A DNA stretch of 64,000 nucleotides from Trichobilharzia szidati (taxonomy: Eukaryota; Platyhelminthes; Trematoda; Strigeidida; Schistosomatidae): the NCBI GenBank assembly GCA_944472155.2, contig OX235271.1:95245256-95309255 (forward strand), in the 5' to 3' direction. Below the pieces are notes generated by a model. It searched no databases, was not told the DNA's origin, and saw only the letters and a program-made list of their open reading frames with translations. Within the stretch, counting starts at the first letter, position 1, and each line of letters opens with the position of its first letter. Shown piece after piece: positions 43,940-56,194 of the stretch. The translations under genes were made by a program, and so were the position numbers.

Positions 43940-44433
43940 ATTATAAACTATTTAAATTAATCCCAGCGTGTTAAGAAAATCAAAACAAGATTTTTCTGAA
44001 CGTTTCGCTGTGTAAGCCACAGCTTCTTCAGCAGATTCATTCGGATTATTATTAATCATCAAAATATATAGTCAAAAATTTTACATAAATTGAAGTCAGT
44101 TTATTTGAAGGTCATTTGTCCATGGACATTTTTACCAATAGAAATATGTAAGCAGTCATCACATATATTTGTAATGACTAATGTCAAGTTGTTGTTGTGT
44201 TCACTCTTCTATAGTTAATTTGTACAGATTAGTTTTGTATGAGTGTGTGTGTGTATGTATGTATGTTATTTGTCATATGGAAAATACGTGAATTCATATG
44301 TGATAAACATGATCCTACATATTTTAATCTGAATAAATCTGCTGAAGAAGCTGTGGCTTACACAGCGGAACGTTCAGAAAATTCTTGTTTTGATTTTCTT
44401 AACACGCTGGGATTAATTTAAATAATTTATAAT
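43940..44433. mobile_element. Palindromic (foldback/MITE-like) element with hammerhead-like arms
   Basis: Inverted repeats of about 105 bp at 43940-44047 and 44325-44433 enclose about 280 bp. Read on minus, the left arm has CTGCTGAAGAAGCTGTGGCT, then TACACAGCGAAACG. That is CTGAAGA, a 6-bp stem GCTGTG/CACAGC, and GAAAC. The right arm has GGAAC instead of GAAAC. No transposase is present. Confidence 0.75.
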
Positions 44434-44689
44434 GAATCAATCTGACTCGGCGCTCAAATTATTCCAGGAAGTTCGTAACACCTACGGCCTGGAAACCTAT
44501 AAAAGTCATTTCAACTCACAGTACCACAGGGAACCTGACAAGAGGAATGCTGAATAGGTGAAAAACCGTTATATGAGGAGGAGAAGAAGGTGCAGAGAGT
44601 AAACAGTAATATTTGCCGAATATTAAAGATGTGGCTCCTTGGCTTATGCACTTCATTTTCAGAAGATGGATCACAGGGGTTCGAGCCCG

Positions 44690-45415
44690 GCTTCGTCTAC
44701 TTCAGCTTGGACAACTGGAGAGAATCACCAGCCCTCAGACGATAAGTATGGCTCTTAGCTTAGTACAATGAAAATCAATTTCGGGTAGTCAGACACAAAC
44801 ACCAACCATCGACTTCAATTGTCAACGTTACCTTATATACATTATAATGTGCATTGAAACATGAAAGCAGTTACCGTAGTAGGAATCGTGTTTTAAGTCT
44901 AACTAATATACTCAAAACCATTTTAAAGGCTTTCAATATGACACCGGCTATTAATTAGGGGATATAATTCCAAACAAATATAAACTTTGTTTGCAAAAGG
45001 AACTAAATGCTTTTCTTCAAAACTCTGGTCTCAGTCATTATTGCTCACTAAGTACAAATTACAATTAGTTGAAATGAGCGTATTGGATCTCATTGATGAT
45101 TGTCACCGGACAATTATCATCAAATTTGGAATGTAGGTAACATCAAAGCATCTTTTTTAAGGAACCCACAGGATAAAATAAAGCAAATTTTAAGTGTGGA
45201 AAGAGGTTTTCCTTACACTTTAACTTTGAAAATAAAACCAACCGGTTAAAAATAAGACAAACGTTTGTTGTTGATTCCCTAAGTTTAAGGATTTCTGTTC
45301 AATGTTTTCAGAAGACTCTGTATTGTATCAGCGTCTTCACGTAAGTGAACAATATCATCCGCCAGCTCTAAGTGGATGAAACTGTACTCTGGTGACAAGT
45401 CAATTCCTAAGTTAC
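44690..45415 (-). repeat. Left arm of a long inverted repeat (CR1-D RT piece plus unknown tail)
   Basis: On minus it begins in the CR1-D RT palm (LGIDLSPEYSFIHLELADDI, then VHLREDADTIQSLLKTLN). It leaves LINE homology at the same point as the right arm, then runs through an AT-rich tail to a CTTGGACAACTGG end. The right arm is 47500-48235. Confidence 0.75.
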
Positions 45416-45424
45416 TAAAGTCCA

Positions 45425-45800
45425 TGAATGTCTGTTTTCGACATAGAACTTTGCACATATGTGCGGCAGTTCAAGTCGCCACACTCCATGTAGCACACAA
45501 AGCAAGAGAAGAAAGTAGGAGAAATGCATATTAGAGACAGTGAACAGAGGTGTGAGACAAAGGAATAGTAATAACGAAGAACAAAACAGTTCCACTGGAA
45601 ATCATAAGTCACAAGGAGTGGATGCATCTGCACCAGCCACTGAGAACGATTTTGAGCCATGTCACCAATTGTTTCCAACCATTGGTTTTTACCGTCCCGA
45701 GGACCCCAACCAGGAAGTCTACATCTTCCTACGTGGCTTAAGCTAACTGTTGTGGATTTCATTGACTGGTACCATGTTTCCGTTTGACCGCCACATAAAG
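45425..45800 (-). mobile_element. LINE-B subfamily copy, 3' part
   Basis: The frame 45415-45810 reads ETWYQSMKSTTVSLSHVGRC, RLPGWGPRDGKNQWLETIGD and MAQNRSQWLVQMHP, nearly the same as 39795-40400. The 3' end is CTTTGCACATATGTGCGGCA on plus. Confidence 0.8.
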
Positions 45801-45809
45801 TACGTGCCA

Positions 45810-46640
45810 AATATGGTATTGTGGAATTTTTATACTTAGACGTATGTGCATAAAATCTTCATAAAAGACTTCTTGTTTTACCTGAGGAGACACAAGGTTG
45901 GAGCTCCGAGTCTGACAAAATTCCTTTAGTGAATTTATTGCATGACATCAAGTGCTTATCAATGACAATGTCAACGATATTGCCCAATGGGATACCACTC
46001 ATCCTACTGACAGTTTTTTTAGAGTTCTACGAAGTATGACATAGTCATTTTTAAGCAATCCAGGAAAGAATAATGATGAACAGTAAAGAAGAATAGGTAA
46101 AATACGCGAGTTGACAAACTGCAAGAGGAGTGGTTGAGTTATGCCTGAGTGCCTTAACTTTTTAATGTAAAAAGTCGGACGAAATATTTTTTTACAAATG
46201 GCTAAGACATGGGAGGACCAGGATAGGTCAGAAGAGAGAATTAATCCAAGATACATAACTTCAGACATGGTTTCTATATCAGTACCATCAAATCTGCAAG
46301 GGTCATAGGAACCATCTTACATCTAGCAGAAGTGAACTGAATGCCAGAAATTCGAAGATTTCTATTCAGTGTTTCCAGGAGACTGTATTTTATCAGCAAT
46401 ATCATCTGCATACCCTCAGTCGATGAAACTAAACTCTGGTAACAAGTCAATTCCTAAGTTTTTAAAGTTGTTTAGACTTAATTCCATTAATACATCCACG
46501 ATGAAATTAAACGGAAATAAGGACATATGGCATCCCTCCCTTGCAGAAATCCCTGACTGTCATCACTTCAGATGACAACTCTTCATAGGCTCTTACACGA
46601 CTTCATGAGTTCGAGAGTAGAGTGCCTTGATTAGTGCAAT
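45810..46640 (-). mobile_element. CR1-D copy, RT palm to C-terminus
   Basis: The frame 45999-46268 encodes YLGLILSSDLSWSSHVLAIC, RPTFYIKKLRHSGITQP and VNSRILPILLYCSSLFFPGL, a CR1-like RT C-terminal region. Upstream (about 46380-46500) remains of F-x-x-D-x-x-YADDI and ETLNRN are readable. Stops throughout. Confidence 0.78.
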
Positions 46641-47211
46641 ATATAACTTTCTCAGCACTCCCCAAGAATAAAGCATCATTTCACCTAAACTGCCAATTTA
46701 TAAACAAACACCTTGGATAATCCAATTATTGGACTTACTTCTTTAGATAACCTATATAATTGATCTTTTAAAGTTACTCTTATCTTATCCTCCTGTGTTT
46801 AATTACTTCATCGACATATAATTGTCAGATATATATATATATATATATAGGCATAACTTTTAATGGAAATTTATCCTACAGAAAATACCTCTGCAGGAAT
46901 GTGAAAGGCAATAAAGAAAAGACATTATAGAATAAATAAATAAATAAATGTATGCATTATCACGGGTTTCTTTTTCTTTTGTGTAATATAGATAAAGATA
47001 TATATATGCATATACTTTAAACAGAAGTAAAAGAGAGCAAAAGATATACAAGTATTATTCACGCATAAATAAGTCATTCCCGCTTGTTTCTCGTTTTTTA
47101 TGTAATTACGTCAGCGGAAGGAATAGCATTCGGTATAAGAAAAGAAAGAGGAAGAAGAAAAAACAACGTAGCTAACGTATCATTAAAACAACATCAAAAG
47201 GATGCCTTTGT

Positions 47212-47257
<46 letters not shown>

Positions 47258-47499
47258 TGATATCATTTATGCTTTGTAGCATTGTACACATTGGTAATCA
47301 TAAGCATATAGTGTTTATGTTAGGGAAAAATAGGACTTTCTTGTTGGCATGTATATATATACATATGCATATATGAAAGACTTCTTTTCTAAACTAGGAA
47401 ACTGGATATTAACATTTGCTGTATAAATATATATACATCCTCATTTCTGTTTCATTTCATTGTGAGTGTATTAATCGAATTAACTCTAAACGACTTCAG
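46641..47499. other. Unassigned, with TA microsatellites
   Basis: An AT run lies at 47213-47255 and shorter ones at about 46830 and 47000. A short minus-strand frame (RVTLKDQLYRLSKEVSPIIG, about 46720-46790) looks element-derived but I cannot place it. Confidence 0.4.
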
Positions 47500-48235
47500 A
47501 AGCTTAGGAATTGACTTGTCACCAGAGTTTAGTTTCATCGACTTAGGGTATGCAGATGATATTGTCCACTTACGTAAAGATGCTGATAAAATGGAGAGTC
47601 TTTTGAAAACATTGAACAGGAATCCTTAAACTTAAGGAATCAACAACAAACCTTTGTCTTATTTCTAACTAGTTGGTTTTATTTTCAAAGTTGAAGTGTT
47701 GGGAAAATCTGTTTCCACATTTGAAATTTGATTTATTTTATCCTGTGGGTTCCTTCAACAGGTGCTTTGATGTAACCTTCATTCCAAATTTGATGATAAT
47801 TGTCTGGTGGCAGTCATCAATGAGATCCAATATGCTCATTTCATCCTATTTGGGACTTGTCAACTGATTGTATTTGTACTTAGTGAGCAATAATGACTGA
47901 GACCAGAGTTTTGAAGGAAAGCATTTAGTTCCTTTTGCAACTATAGTTTATATTTGTTTGGAATTATATCCACTAATTAATAACCGGTGTTATATATTTA
48001 TAGTCTTTAAACTGGATTTTGAGTTTATTAGTTAGACTTAAAAACACGATTCCTATGGTAACTGCTTTCATGTTTCAATACACATTATAATATGTAAGGT
48101 AACGTTGACAATTGAAGTCGATGGTTGGTGTTTGTGTCTAACTACGCGAAATAGATTTTCATTGTACTAGGCTAAGAACCATACTTCTCGCATAAGGGCT
48201 GGTGATACCCTCCAGTTGTCCAAGGTGAAGTATTT
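47500..48235 (+). repeat. Right arm of the long inverted repeat
   Basis: LGIDLSPEFSFIDLGYADDI and VHLRKDADKMESLLKTLNRN show an RT palm (YADD) cut off by a stop. The unknown tail follows, collinear with the left arm in reverse: GAGCAATAATGACTGAGACC, then GACAATTGAAGTCGATGG and CCAGTTGTCCAAGG. Confidence 0.75.
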
Positions 48236-48494
48236 TCTACGCACTATATGTATTTGTATAGTTACTTGGACAACAGTAACAGAATGAAGTATAGTAGTTA
48301 AAGTAAATGATTATCCAGAAACTGTTGAAATCAATGCTATAGAATGTTTTGTCTTATGATTGACAACTCAAAATTTTGTGTTAACAAAAACTGAACTTTA
48401 TGAGACATGTTAAGGGGAAGATGCTCATTGGATCCTCCTATGAGCAACTAACAACTGAGATATGTGGATTAAGGTAACCCGAAGAATGTTGACC

Positions 48495-49245
48495 GTTGAC
48501 GTCAACTGTGCTCGAGCATATAAATGTATGCTAGGTTGTCATTTGCCTACTTACGTCATCTCTGACATGGACACGATACCCGGCTATCCATCAAAGGACA
48601 TTTGTACTGCACAGCAGTTCAACTTGTCCTTCTTTATGGCTGTGAGACAATGCCATTAAAAGTAGGATATGTAGAAAAGTAAGTTGTCCTTAATTACATA
48701 TGTTTGCTTCTTACTTCCAGTGTTAAGTGGTACAATATGATGAGCGATATTAAAGGTAGGCTTAGAATGCTGGGTAATAAAGTCAATCGATGGGATTGTA
48801 AAGCTACATCGATTGAGATGGGTAGGACATGTGTTGCACGTGCAGCAATGTCAACTGACATAGGATTAGGCTGAAAAAAAAGTTAGAGGCGGTCGAATCA
48901 AAATCTGGCACTAATCCATGAAGTCTTTAACAGCTGGTTTGAGCCTCGTACGGAGGTACTTGTTTGGGGTCCTCACAACGTCGAGGATTAAAAGATTGAG
49001 ACTGTTGGTGATATGGATTAAAATCGTTCTCACTGGGCAGATGAATTCACTCTTTGGAACCTCTAACATCCATTAATTCCTCACGTTTTTGTCATGTTAC
49101 TAATCTTTCTTCTCTGTGAACTTCTGCTCATAACAGTTCTTTGAATTTAGCTTTTTCTCTCATTTCTCGGCTATATAAAGTGTGGAAACTTGACTTGCTG
49201 TGCACTTCTGTGCATAGTTCTATGTCGAAACTCAGCCATACTGCT
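48495..49245 (+). mobile_element. LINE-B copy, old
   Basis: Readable remnants in order: ARAYKCMLGCHLPTYVISDM (the KARAAFxxL..W region), DICTAQQFNLSFFMAV (VYCTAVRSVLLYG), then the LHRLRWVGHVLH counterpart and a tail with GCATAGTTCTATGTCGAAAC. Many stops. Confidence 0.65.
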
Positions 49246-50019
49246 AGCTGACATCAATTTAACTCATAGATAAACAGGATCTCAACTTGCAACGAGACAA
49301 CAGACTCACAGAAATTATGTGGTTATCAGTTTCTTTTGAAAACAGTTGGTAGGTGACCACCGCTCTTGGAGTATATTCTCCAGCTATCCCTATCCTGTAC
49401 ATGTATGTCTAATGGATGAATGAGAAGACTAATAGCACGACCTTCGCGAATCTAATTTACGGAGGACAGCTAAACAGTTAGTAAGACATGACGATGATAC
49501 TCATCCTAAAAAAGCGTGACAATATATTCAGCCTTCTGCGAGACAGACATTAAGAAAGAAGCTAGGAAGATGGATTTCTGTACATTTAAAAGTCACTACG
49601 CTAATAAAAAAACACAAAAAATAGAAAGTCACAAACTGATATAGAAAGAAATGAAGAATAGAAAAGAGATCTGATAAAGATAAGGCATAAATACACCTTT
49701 ACCATTGTGATCAAGGTCCCCAATCTTGGATACCTATGTTCACACGGACACTGACAAGCAATCGACACCTTCCTACACAACTTAAACCACCTACCATCTT
49801 TTTTTCTGCTCACCGTGACTTCCTGACAAACTGTTCTTATTTCAAAGTGATGGTTTACAGGAGATTTGGTTGATTTCAAAATAGATTCTATGGTGACATT
49901 AGGCTCTGGGTTTGATCGTATTATTAACCGAATGAGGTTTCCAGCATAGTACATAGCTAACAAATCTTCTTATTCTTCTCATATATGGCCTCGATAAACC
50001 TCAGTTTACTAACTTCAGC

Positions 50020-50755
50020 TTCTTTAAAAAGCTCGAGCTGCTTTCGCTAACTTACACCGTCTGTGGCGTAGGTGTGACATCCGGCTATCAACCAAGGGAC
50101 GTGTGTACTGCTCAGCAGTTCGCTCCGTCCTTCTCTATGGCGGTGAGACGTGGCCATTGAGAGCGGAAGACATGAAAATGTTGTCTGTTTTTGACCACAG
50201 ATGTTTACGATCTCTTTCTCACGTTAGGTGGTTTAATAAGGTAAGTAATGTTGACGTTAGGCGTAGAGTGTTGGGCAAAGAGGGAAAATCAATCGAAGAG
50301 GCTATAAAGTTACATAGATTGAGATGGCTAGGTCACGTGCTGCGCATGCCTAACCATCGCCCCTGATATAGGTGCAGGTTAGAAAAGAGTAAGTGGTGGC
50401 CAAACAAAAACATTGCCTCATCAATCCATGAAATCCTTGACAGTTAAACTGAGTCAGGTAGGGAGGGAGATGCAGACTTCCGGGTTGGGGCCCGCCCTCG
50501 GGACTCTAAGAATCAATGGCTGGAGACAATAGGTGACATGGCTCAAAATCGTTGTCAATGGCATACGCAGATGTATTCAGTCTCTGTAATTTTTCATATT
50601 CCTTTCTACCATTACTCATTCTGTTTCACTCTTATACTTGTCAAAACTCTATTGATTCTCTTCACTCATTTTCTTGTCTACCTTTGTGTGCTATTTGGAA
50701 CGTGGCAACTCGAAGTGCTGCACTTCGGTGCCAAGTTCTATGTTGAATCCAGCAG
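50020..50755 (+). mobile_element. LINE-B copy, 3' part
   Basis: The frame 50103-50366 reads YCSAVRSVLLYGGETWPLRA, EDMKMLSVFDHRCLRSLSHV, then VDVRRRVLGKEGKSIEEAIK and LHRLRWLGHVLRMPNHRP. The 3' region ends in CCAAGTTCTATGTTGAATCC and an AGC repeat. It is one of the better preserved copies. Confidence 0.82.
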
Positions 50756-51370
50756 CAGCAGCAGCAACTTCAGCGTCTTTAATTAAACTAAACAGTTATC
50801 ATACATTGCTCATCGTAGGCAGTTTCTCCACTAACTTTGCTTTTCCTGCCTATCATAGCTCGTAATTACTAGAAGTACCTCTTGTTAGTCTGTATATTCA
50901 AGGTGCTTTTGCATCCTTTTGGGTTTCGCGCCTAAAGTGATGCATTTCTGTAAATTCATTAAGTGTAAGAAGAACTGCCACGATCCGTGGACAACTTTTT
51001 ACAGTTCCCTGAGCGTCAGAAACAGTATATGTGGTTGGTTTTACAGCAAACTTAAAATAGAGGGAGACGCCACTCTGTCGTGTTCTCGTCACTAAAGTCG
51101 GCTCTAAAAGGCTTCCCACTTCTCACTGTCATATGCATATAAGAACAGAGAAAAATCGCAATAAACAAAAACAATTATATACTTCAAAAGAACCAACAGT
51201 GGTCTAATGAACCCCTCTGTAAGGGTAACTGATAGCGATATGATGTATTTAAGTTCAGTATTGCATGGAGTTTAGTGATTTCCGCGTCAAATAGTGCTTC
51301 TCTTCACGCATGAAATTAGTACTGGTTATACACAATAACAATTCTAGAAATAAATGAAAATTCAACTCAC
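50756..51370. other. Intron sequence, unassigned
   Basis: It starts with a CAGCAG repeat at about 50750-50770. No exon or element was recognised before the Ig exon at 51371. Confidence 0.4.
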
Positions 51371-51763
51371 TTTTCAATAATACTTGAAATGGTCGACTTA
51401 AAATTGAACCAAAATCGCTGCTACCCAGACAGTAAATCTCTTCACCTGAAAACTGTTCAACGACAGAAGCATTTGAAAAGCAAAGGCAATTGATTGACGA
51501 CTGTGGCTTATTTCCATCTGATGGATGGTGTTCACACAAGAGACTGGGAGGCATACGATACAAATTCCTTTGAGGCATGGTTATATGTTTTGTGGGTAGC
51601 TGGTCAGAAGTATTTACATGAGTTGAATACGGAAAATGATATGTTGAATAGTAGGTTACGTGACCTATAGGCCGTGTCGGCCAAATATCGCAGCATATTT
51701 CAAGTGTTTCACTACCGGTATAGTAGACAGTTGACTCAGGTAGAGACTGGAATTCGGGTAGAA
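51371..51763 (-). CDS. Ig-domain exon 1 of the visible gene (whole domain, 131 codons)
   Basis: The exon follows a TTTTTGTTAATGCAG acceptor and ends at GTGAGT, phase 1 at both ends. It encodes a complete Ig-like domain: the first half has a double cysteine (LEICCDIW, about residue 30) and the second half has GEEIYCLGSSDFG (about residue 112), which fits the strand-F cysteine. The insert between them is longer than in a standard V/I-set domain and holds two further Cys (LLCEHH and NCLCF regions). Sequons NTS and NAS suggest an extracellular location. The next confident exon is at 39266-39415; the split codon A+GT gives Ser. An upstream exon must exist, because the exon starts at an acceptor rather than at a start codon. 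Confidence 0.8.
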
Positions 51764-51929
51764 CTGCATTAACAAAAAGAGAAAATATGATATACAATAA
51801 AACTTTAAATTAAATTATCACTGTATAGTATCTGTAAATAAACAACAAAGGTTGGGAAAAAAGGAAATCCCCACGCGTATATAACTCAAACTTGAATAAA
51901 CAGTTTGACGCAAATAAGTAATCATATGT

Positions 51930-52700
51930 GCTTTTTTGCAGCAATGCGTGAAGTAGAGAAAACAGAGGTGATGAAGATTCCTGGGCAACACCACCAACAG
52001 CAACAACAACAACTGACAACAATCAGCATAAATCGAAGGAACCTGAAAGAAACAACCTCCTTTACCTACCTGGAAAGCATCGTTTCAACTACAGCTGGAC
52101 GGAACTGACGAGGATATCAAAGCAAGAATCGGAAAAGCAAGACAAGTTTTCACTACTCTCAAGTCTGTGTGGAGGTCAACAGCACTCAGCATGAAGGAGA
52201 AATAAGATCCAGATTTTCAACTCCAATGTGAAGTCAGTCAATGCTACTATACGGATCAGAGACTTGCACTGCGCGTCATAAAGAGCATCTCAAACAAACT
52301 ACAGACCTTCATCAACATCTGTCTTCGCTCAATACTCAAGATCAGATGGCTGGCCAGAAAACATCAGCAACAGAGATCTCTGGCAATGAGCAAACCAATC
52401 CAGCAGGAACCGATTGTGAAACAAATAGGCAGGAAGAAATGGAGATGGATTGGCCATACTCTGAGGAAACCATCAAGTGACATCACTAGACAAGCCATTG
52501 CTGGAGTGGAACCCGAAAGGGAAGCGGCGAGTTGGTCGTCGTCCAAGGGTGACTTGGAGGAGGTCATATGAAGAGAAGATGAAAACGTGTGGGCAGACTT
52601 GGAGCCAGGTGAAGACTCTAGCAGAGAACCGAACGCAATGGAGACGCACGGCTGAAGCCCTGTGTTCCTCTAGGAATTAAAGGAAACAATAGTAATAATA
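51930..52700 (+). mobile_element. RTE-A copy, RT C-terminal part to tail
   Basis: In order over shifting frames: EKTEVMKIPGQHHQQQQQQL, TSFTYLESIVSTTAG, DEDIKARIGKARQVFTTLKS, LQTFINICLRSILKIRWLAR, IGRKKWRWIGHTLRKPSSDI, then GKRRVGRRPRVTWRRSYEEK, with the tail GAAGCCCTGTGTTCCTCTAG and AATAATAAA. It is upstream of the first visible Ig exon, about 165 bp away. Confidence 0.85.
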
Positions 52701-53849
52701 AATGGTAATCCCTGGGTACCAACACCTCAAAATAACGAGAAGACGCATCTATCTGTTCACCTTAACGAAATCAAAGTAGCTCAAACCAGTAAGCTACAGC
52801 TTACATCAATACAATTCCTCATAAGTAATATCTTATAAAAAGTAAATTTATTGAATTAACATAAAAGTTTATTTTTCCAAGTATACCATGTAATGAAAAT
52901 CGGGTGAGTATATTAAGTTATCGCCAAGAGAAATTTAACTGCCTTTCATTTCCGTCTACATGAACGGATAGAACAGAGACGGTCAATTACGATTTAAGCT
53001 TCCACAGGTAATTGCTTCCTGTGTGAATTTGTATTAAGTGCTTAAGTGAATACTGTGTAATCATATTAGATATTACCTTTGGCAGTTTTATTAAAGGTGT
53101 TCCGTCGACTTTTTAACACAGCTGGAATATCTGTTGTGATGTTTGTTATACTATACCCGAAAACCCCTTGCGATTAATTCTATCCTCACCCATGAAAATC
53201 TCCCTTAGCTGAATCCATCTGTAACTTAACTAAACTTGATTGTAACATAAAGGAATTTAGCAAAGTACAGCACTACAACTCCTCACATTGTCAAGATATA
53301 CACTTTTTATTCATTATACATTGTTAAGGGAGATTAATATGAAGATAATATATACTGAATAGAGATTGAAGACAAGTTATCTTGTATTAATGGTCATACA
53401 TGGACTCACATAGTGTCAAGTTGAACTGCTATAAAGTGATTATAATAACAATTATTTTTATTATCTTCATAATCGGCTAGTAGGCAAATCTCCTGTCACT
53501 TACACATTGATAACATGTTCAACAATGAACCTGTGGACACAGACAATACAACCTTCCTTTGCAATCACGTATTACACTCAAGATAAACTACAGTCACAAT
53601 AACTATTAGTGGTTCACATTAACCAAACACACTTATGATTGTGCTTAAAACTCTGTGTTTATTGTAGACAATGCTGAATCAATGACTTCGCTAGATGTAA
53701 ATACCACTTTACTTTAAAGTTTATGTCACCGACTCATTCAACAGATTTCAACATATAGAGTTAGGTCACGTGAACAATCCATGCATCCATTATTACTGAT
53801 GTGACTATAGACATTCTCTAACGATACATTCTGTGTGGAACATAGGACG
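52701..53849. other. Unassigned intron/upstream sequence
   Basis: AT-rich. It holds a few splice-like sites but no convincing coding frame or classified repeat. Confidence 0.35.
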
Positions 53850-54690
53850 ACTTCAAGCGTTCTACTTGTTCTACTCGGAACATAGGGCTTCAACAACACA
53901 CCTCTACTTTGTTCTATTTTCTGCCATCCTCTTCAGTTGGGTCCAGGATTGACTAAACTCTCTCATCTCTTCCTCACACGATCTCCTCCATGTCACCCTC
54001 GCACCGACGACCCACCCATCGCTTCCCATTTGGATTCCACTCGAGAGCCTGGTGTGCGATGTCATTCGGTGACCTCCTCAATGTATTCTCGATCCATCTC
54101 CCCTTTCTCCTACATATTTGTTGAGCGATCGGCTCTTGCCTGTTGGTTTGTTCCCAGCCAGAGTTTCTTGTTGCTTATTCTTTCTGGCCATTTGATATTC
54201 AGTACGGAGCGAAGGCAACATAATGGAAATCCTTTTCGTGACACGCTGGCCAAGTTACTGACCCGTATAGAAAAACCAACTTGACATTGGTGTTGAAAAT
54301 GCGAATCTTGTTCTTTATGCTGGCTGAGTTAGTGCAGAAGATTTCCGAACTGGTTTCAGGTTGATGGAGGCGTATCTTGCCTTTCCGATTCTGACTGGCT
54401 TTGACATCTTCGTCCGTTCCGCCTGTAGTTGAAACGATGCTTCCCAAATAAGTGAAGGAGGCAACCTCTGTTAAATCTCCCCCGTTGATGGTAATTGTTG
54501 TTGCTGTTGGTGATGGTTGGTTATCTTCATCACCTCCGTCTTCTCTGTGTTCACCTGGAATCCTGTTTTCGCTGTCCGCCTCTTCTGCCAGTTTGTTGGT
54601 TTTCGCTTGCAAGTCTTCGAGTTTGTGTGACATTAGACATATATCATCTGCGAAATCCAGATCTTCCAGAGTCTTCTTATCGGTCGTCCA
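53850..54690 (-). mobile_element. RTE-A copy, RT C-terminal half
   Basis: The minus-strand frame 54199-54633 encodes HKLEDLQAKTNKLAEEADSE, TITINGGDLTEVASFTYLGS, IVSTTGGTDEDVKAS and IRIFNTNVKLVFLYGSVTW. The 3' end lies near 53872-53900 (GAAGCCCTATGTTCCGAGTA). Confidence 0.82.
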
Positions 54691-54714
54691 GCTTCAGTAG
54701 CAATAGTATTGTTC

Positions 54715-54860
54715 TTTACGCAGTAGGGTCTTCAGCCTCATGTCTAACCTTCCTTCTTTACCGCGCTTAAGTGAGGTTTAGGAGTATGTCGGCCAAAAAT
54801 CAAATCTGAACCACGCGCATACTTGACGAGCAGCATTCCACTGCTGAACCAACGACACAC
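54715..54860 (-). mobile_element. SINE-F-like fragment
   Basis: On minus: GTGTGTCGTTGGTTCAGCAG, the B-box region (GGTTCAGATTTGATTTTTGG, mutated) and the body ATGAGGCTGAAGACCC. The tail is missing. Confidence 0.55.
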
Positions 54861-55503
54861 ATACAAAAACTATTTCTTAACGTGAATGGCGGAATATATC
54901 GTCTGTTGTAATAAGGTGTCATAGATAACCTTTAAAAAATGCAACTGATAATACAACACAGTATCATCAACGGTAAGAGACAATCGCTGCTTTATACTGT
55001 GTACATTAAAAGACCAATCAATACAGGTTGCTAAGGTAAACATACATACACCCTGACAGATGATACGTAAAAAGTGATGACCAACGATGAGTCAGATAGC
55101 AAAAAGAGGAAAATAAAGATAGGCATCATGAAATCTGCAGAGAGGGGGAATTATTATTATTGTCATTATTAGAATATTGGTATTAGTATTGTTTGTTATT
55201 ATAAGAACAAAGACAGCAGGTATGTCTCATACATGTACACAATAAAAAATAATAATAATAAATAAGCTAACAAATACAGTTAAATGTGTGCATGATTACA
55301 TACAGATTCACATACAAATACACACACGCACGCCTTTGTGCGTCAATGCAAAAGAAAAAGATGAATAAAACGGATAGAGTAGGGGGGAGGGAGAGAGAGA
55401 AAGAGAGAGAGAGAGGGAAGCATGAAAATCTACTGAAATGGAAAAAGAACCAAAAGGTTGAAAAGGAAATATCGACCAAAACTTTCCCCCTATTTAGTTT
55501 TCG

Positions 55504-55558
<55 letters not shown>

Positions 55559-56194
55559 GACACCAATTAATGATAATAGAATGAAATTCGGACAAACTTA
55601 GCACTATTCTGTACCAGGTATACAATAAAGTGTTATAAATAGGTCAAGTAATTCAAAACAATTACACTGCTTTATTCTAGGACTTTTCATCAGCATATAT
55701 TGATGATTATAAGTAGAATAGCACCCATAGACTGATGTATACGAATACACAACTTTCGAAACTACTGAATCCATATTCATATTATCAAATATAACTGTCT
55801 TGCAAAATAATCCTAAAAACGTCATTTGTCAGATGACGAATGAGATGTAAGCATTTCAAACATGCTCAAAGTGGCAATATTTGATACAAGGACTGATCTA
55901 CAGTTTTTAAGCTCACTTCTTTTTTTTTGATGAAATTATTGACTGCAAATAAGCCGAACTCATATGAGTTCGTGTATCTGTAAACAAGACTTCCGTGGAC
56001 TGATTCAGTGTCATGATTCCCGTAATATCGACTGTACTATGGTAGGAAATATGTCGAATATAACCTACATTATTATCAGTTTCTCTTCAAATCTTTGATA
56101 GTCGTCTCTGATCTTGTTGATTTCTACGAAAATCTTTCGTTTGACTTATTACATAAGGAAGTTGAGACTTTCAGACATGCCTCAACCTATTCCC
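54861..56194. other. Unassigned, with simple repeats
   Basis: A GA-rich block lies at about 55383-55420, followed by an AT microsatellite at 55506-55557. No coding frame is supported. Confidence 0.4.
55506..55557. repeat. (AT)n microsatellite
   Basis: About 26 uninterrupted units. Confidence 0.95.

Larger units (their letters stand above)
1822..51763 (-). other. Multi-exon gene for a five-Ig-domain surface protein (gene span, ends open)
   Basis: Ten or eleven exons on the minus strand are spliced over about 50 kb. They were found from AG acceptors with pyrimidine tracts, GTAAGT/GTGAGT-type donors, uninterrupted frames and Ig motifs (Cys near strand B, D-x-G-x-Y-x-C near strand F). All eight Ig exons have lengths divisible by three and phase 1 at both ends, so they join in frame in genomic order. 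Many N-x-S/T sequons favour an extracellular protein. By family knowledge this is a cell-adhesion or receptor-type Ig superfamily protein; the ligand and exact orthologue are unknown to me. The first (signal-peptide) and last exons are missing from my model. Repeats, not genes, fill the introns. Confidence 0.8.

Noticed and set aside
53498..53524. 27-bp phase 1/1 micro-exon candidate (minus)
   Set aside because: Schistosomes do have micro-exon genes, but one isolated short AG...GT pair is expected by chance and nothing links it to other exons.
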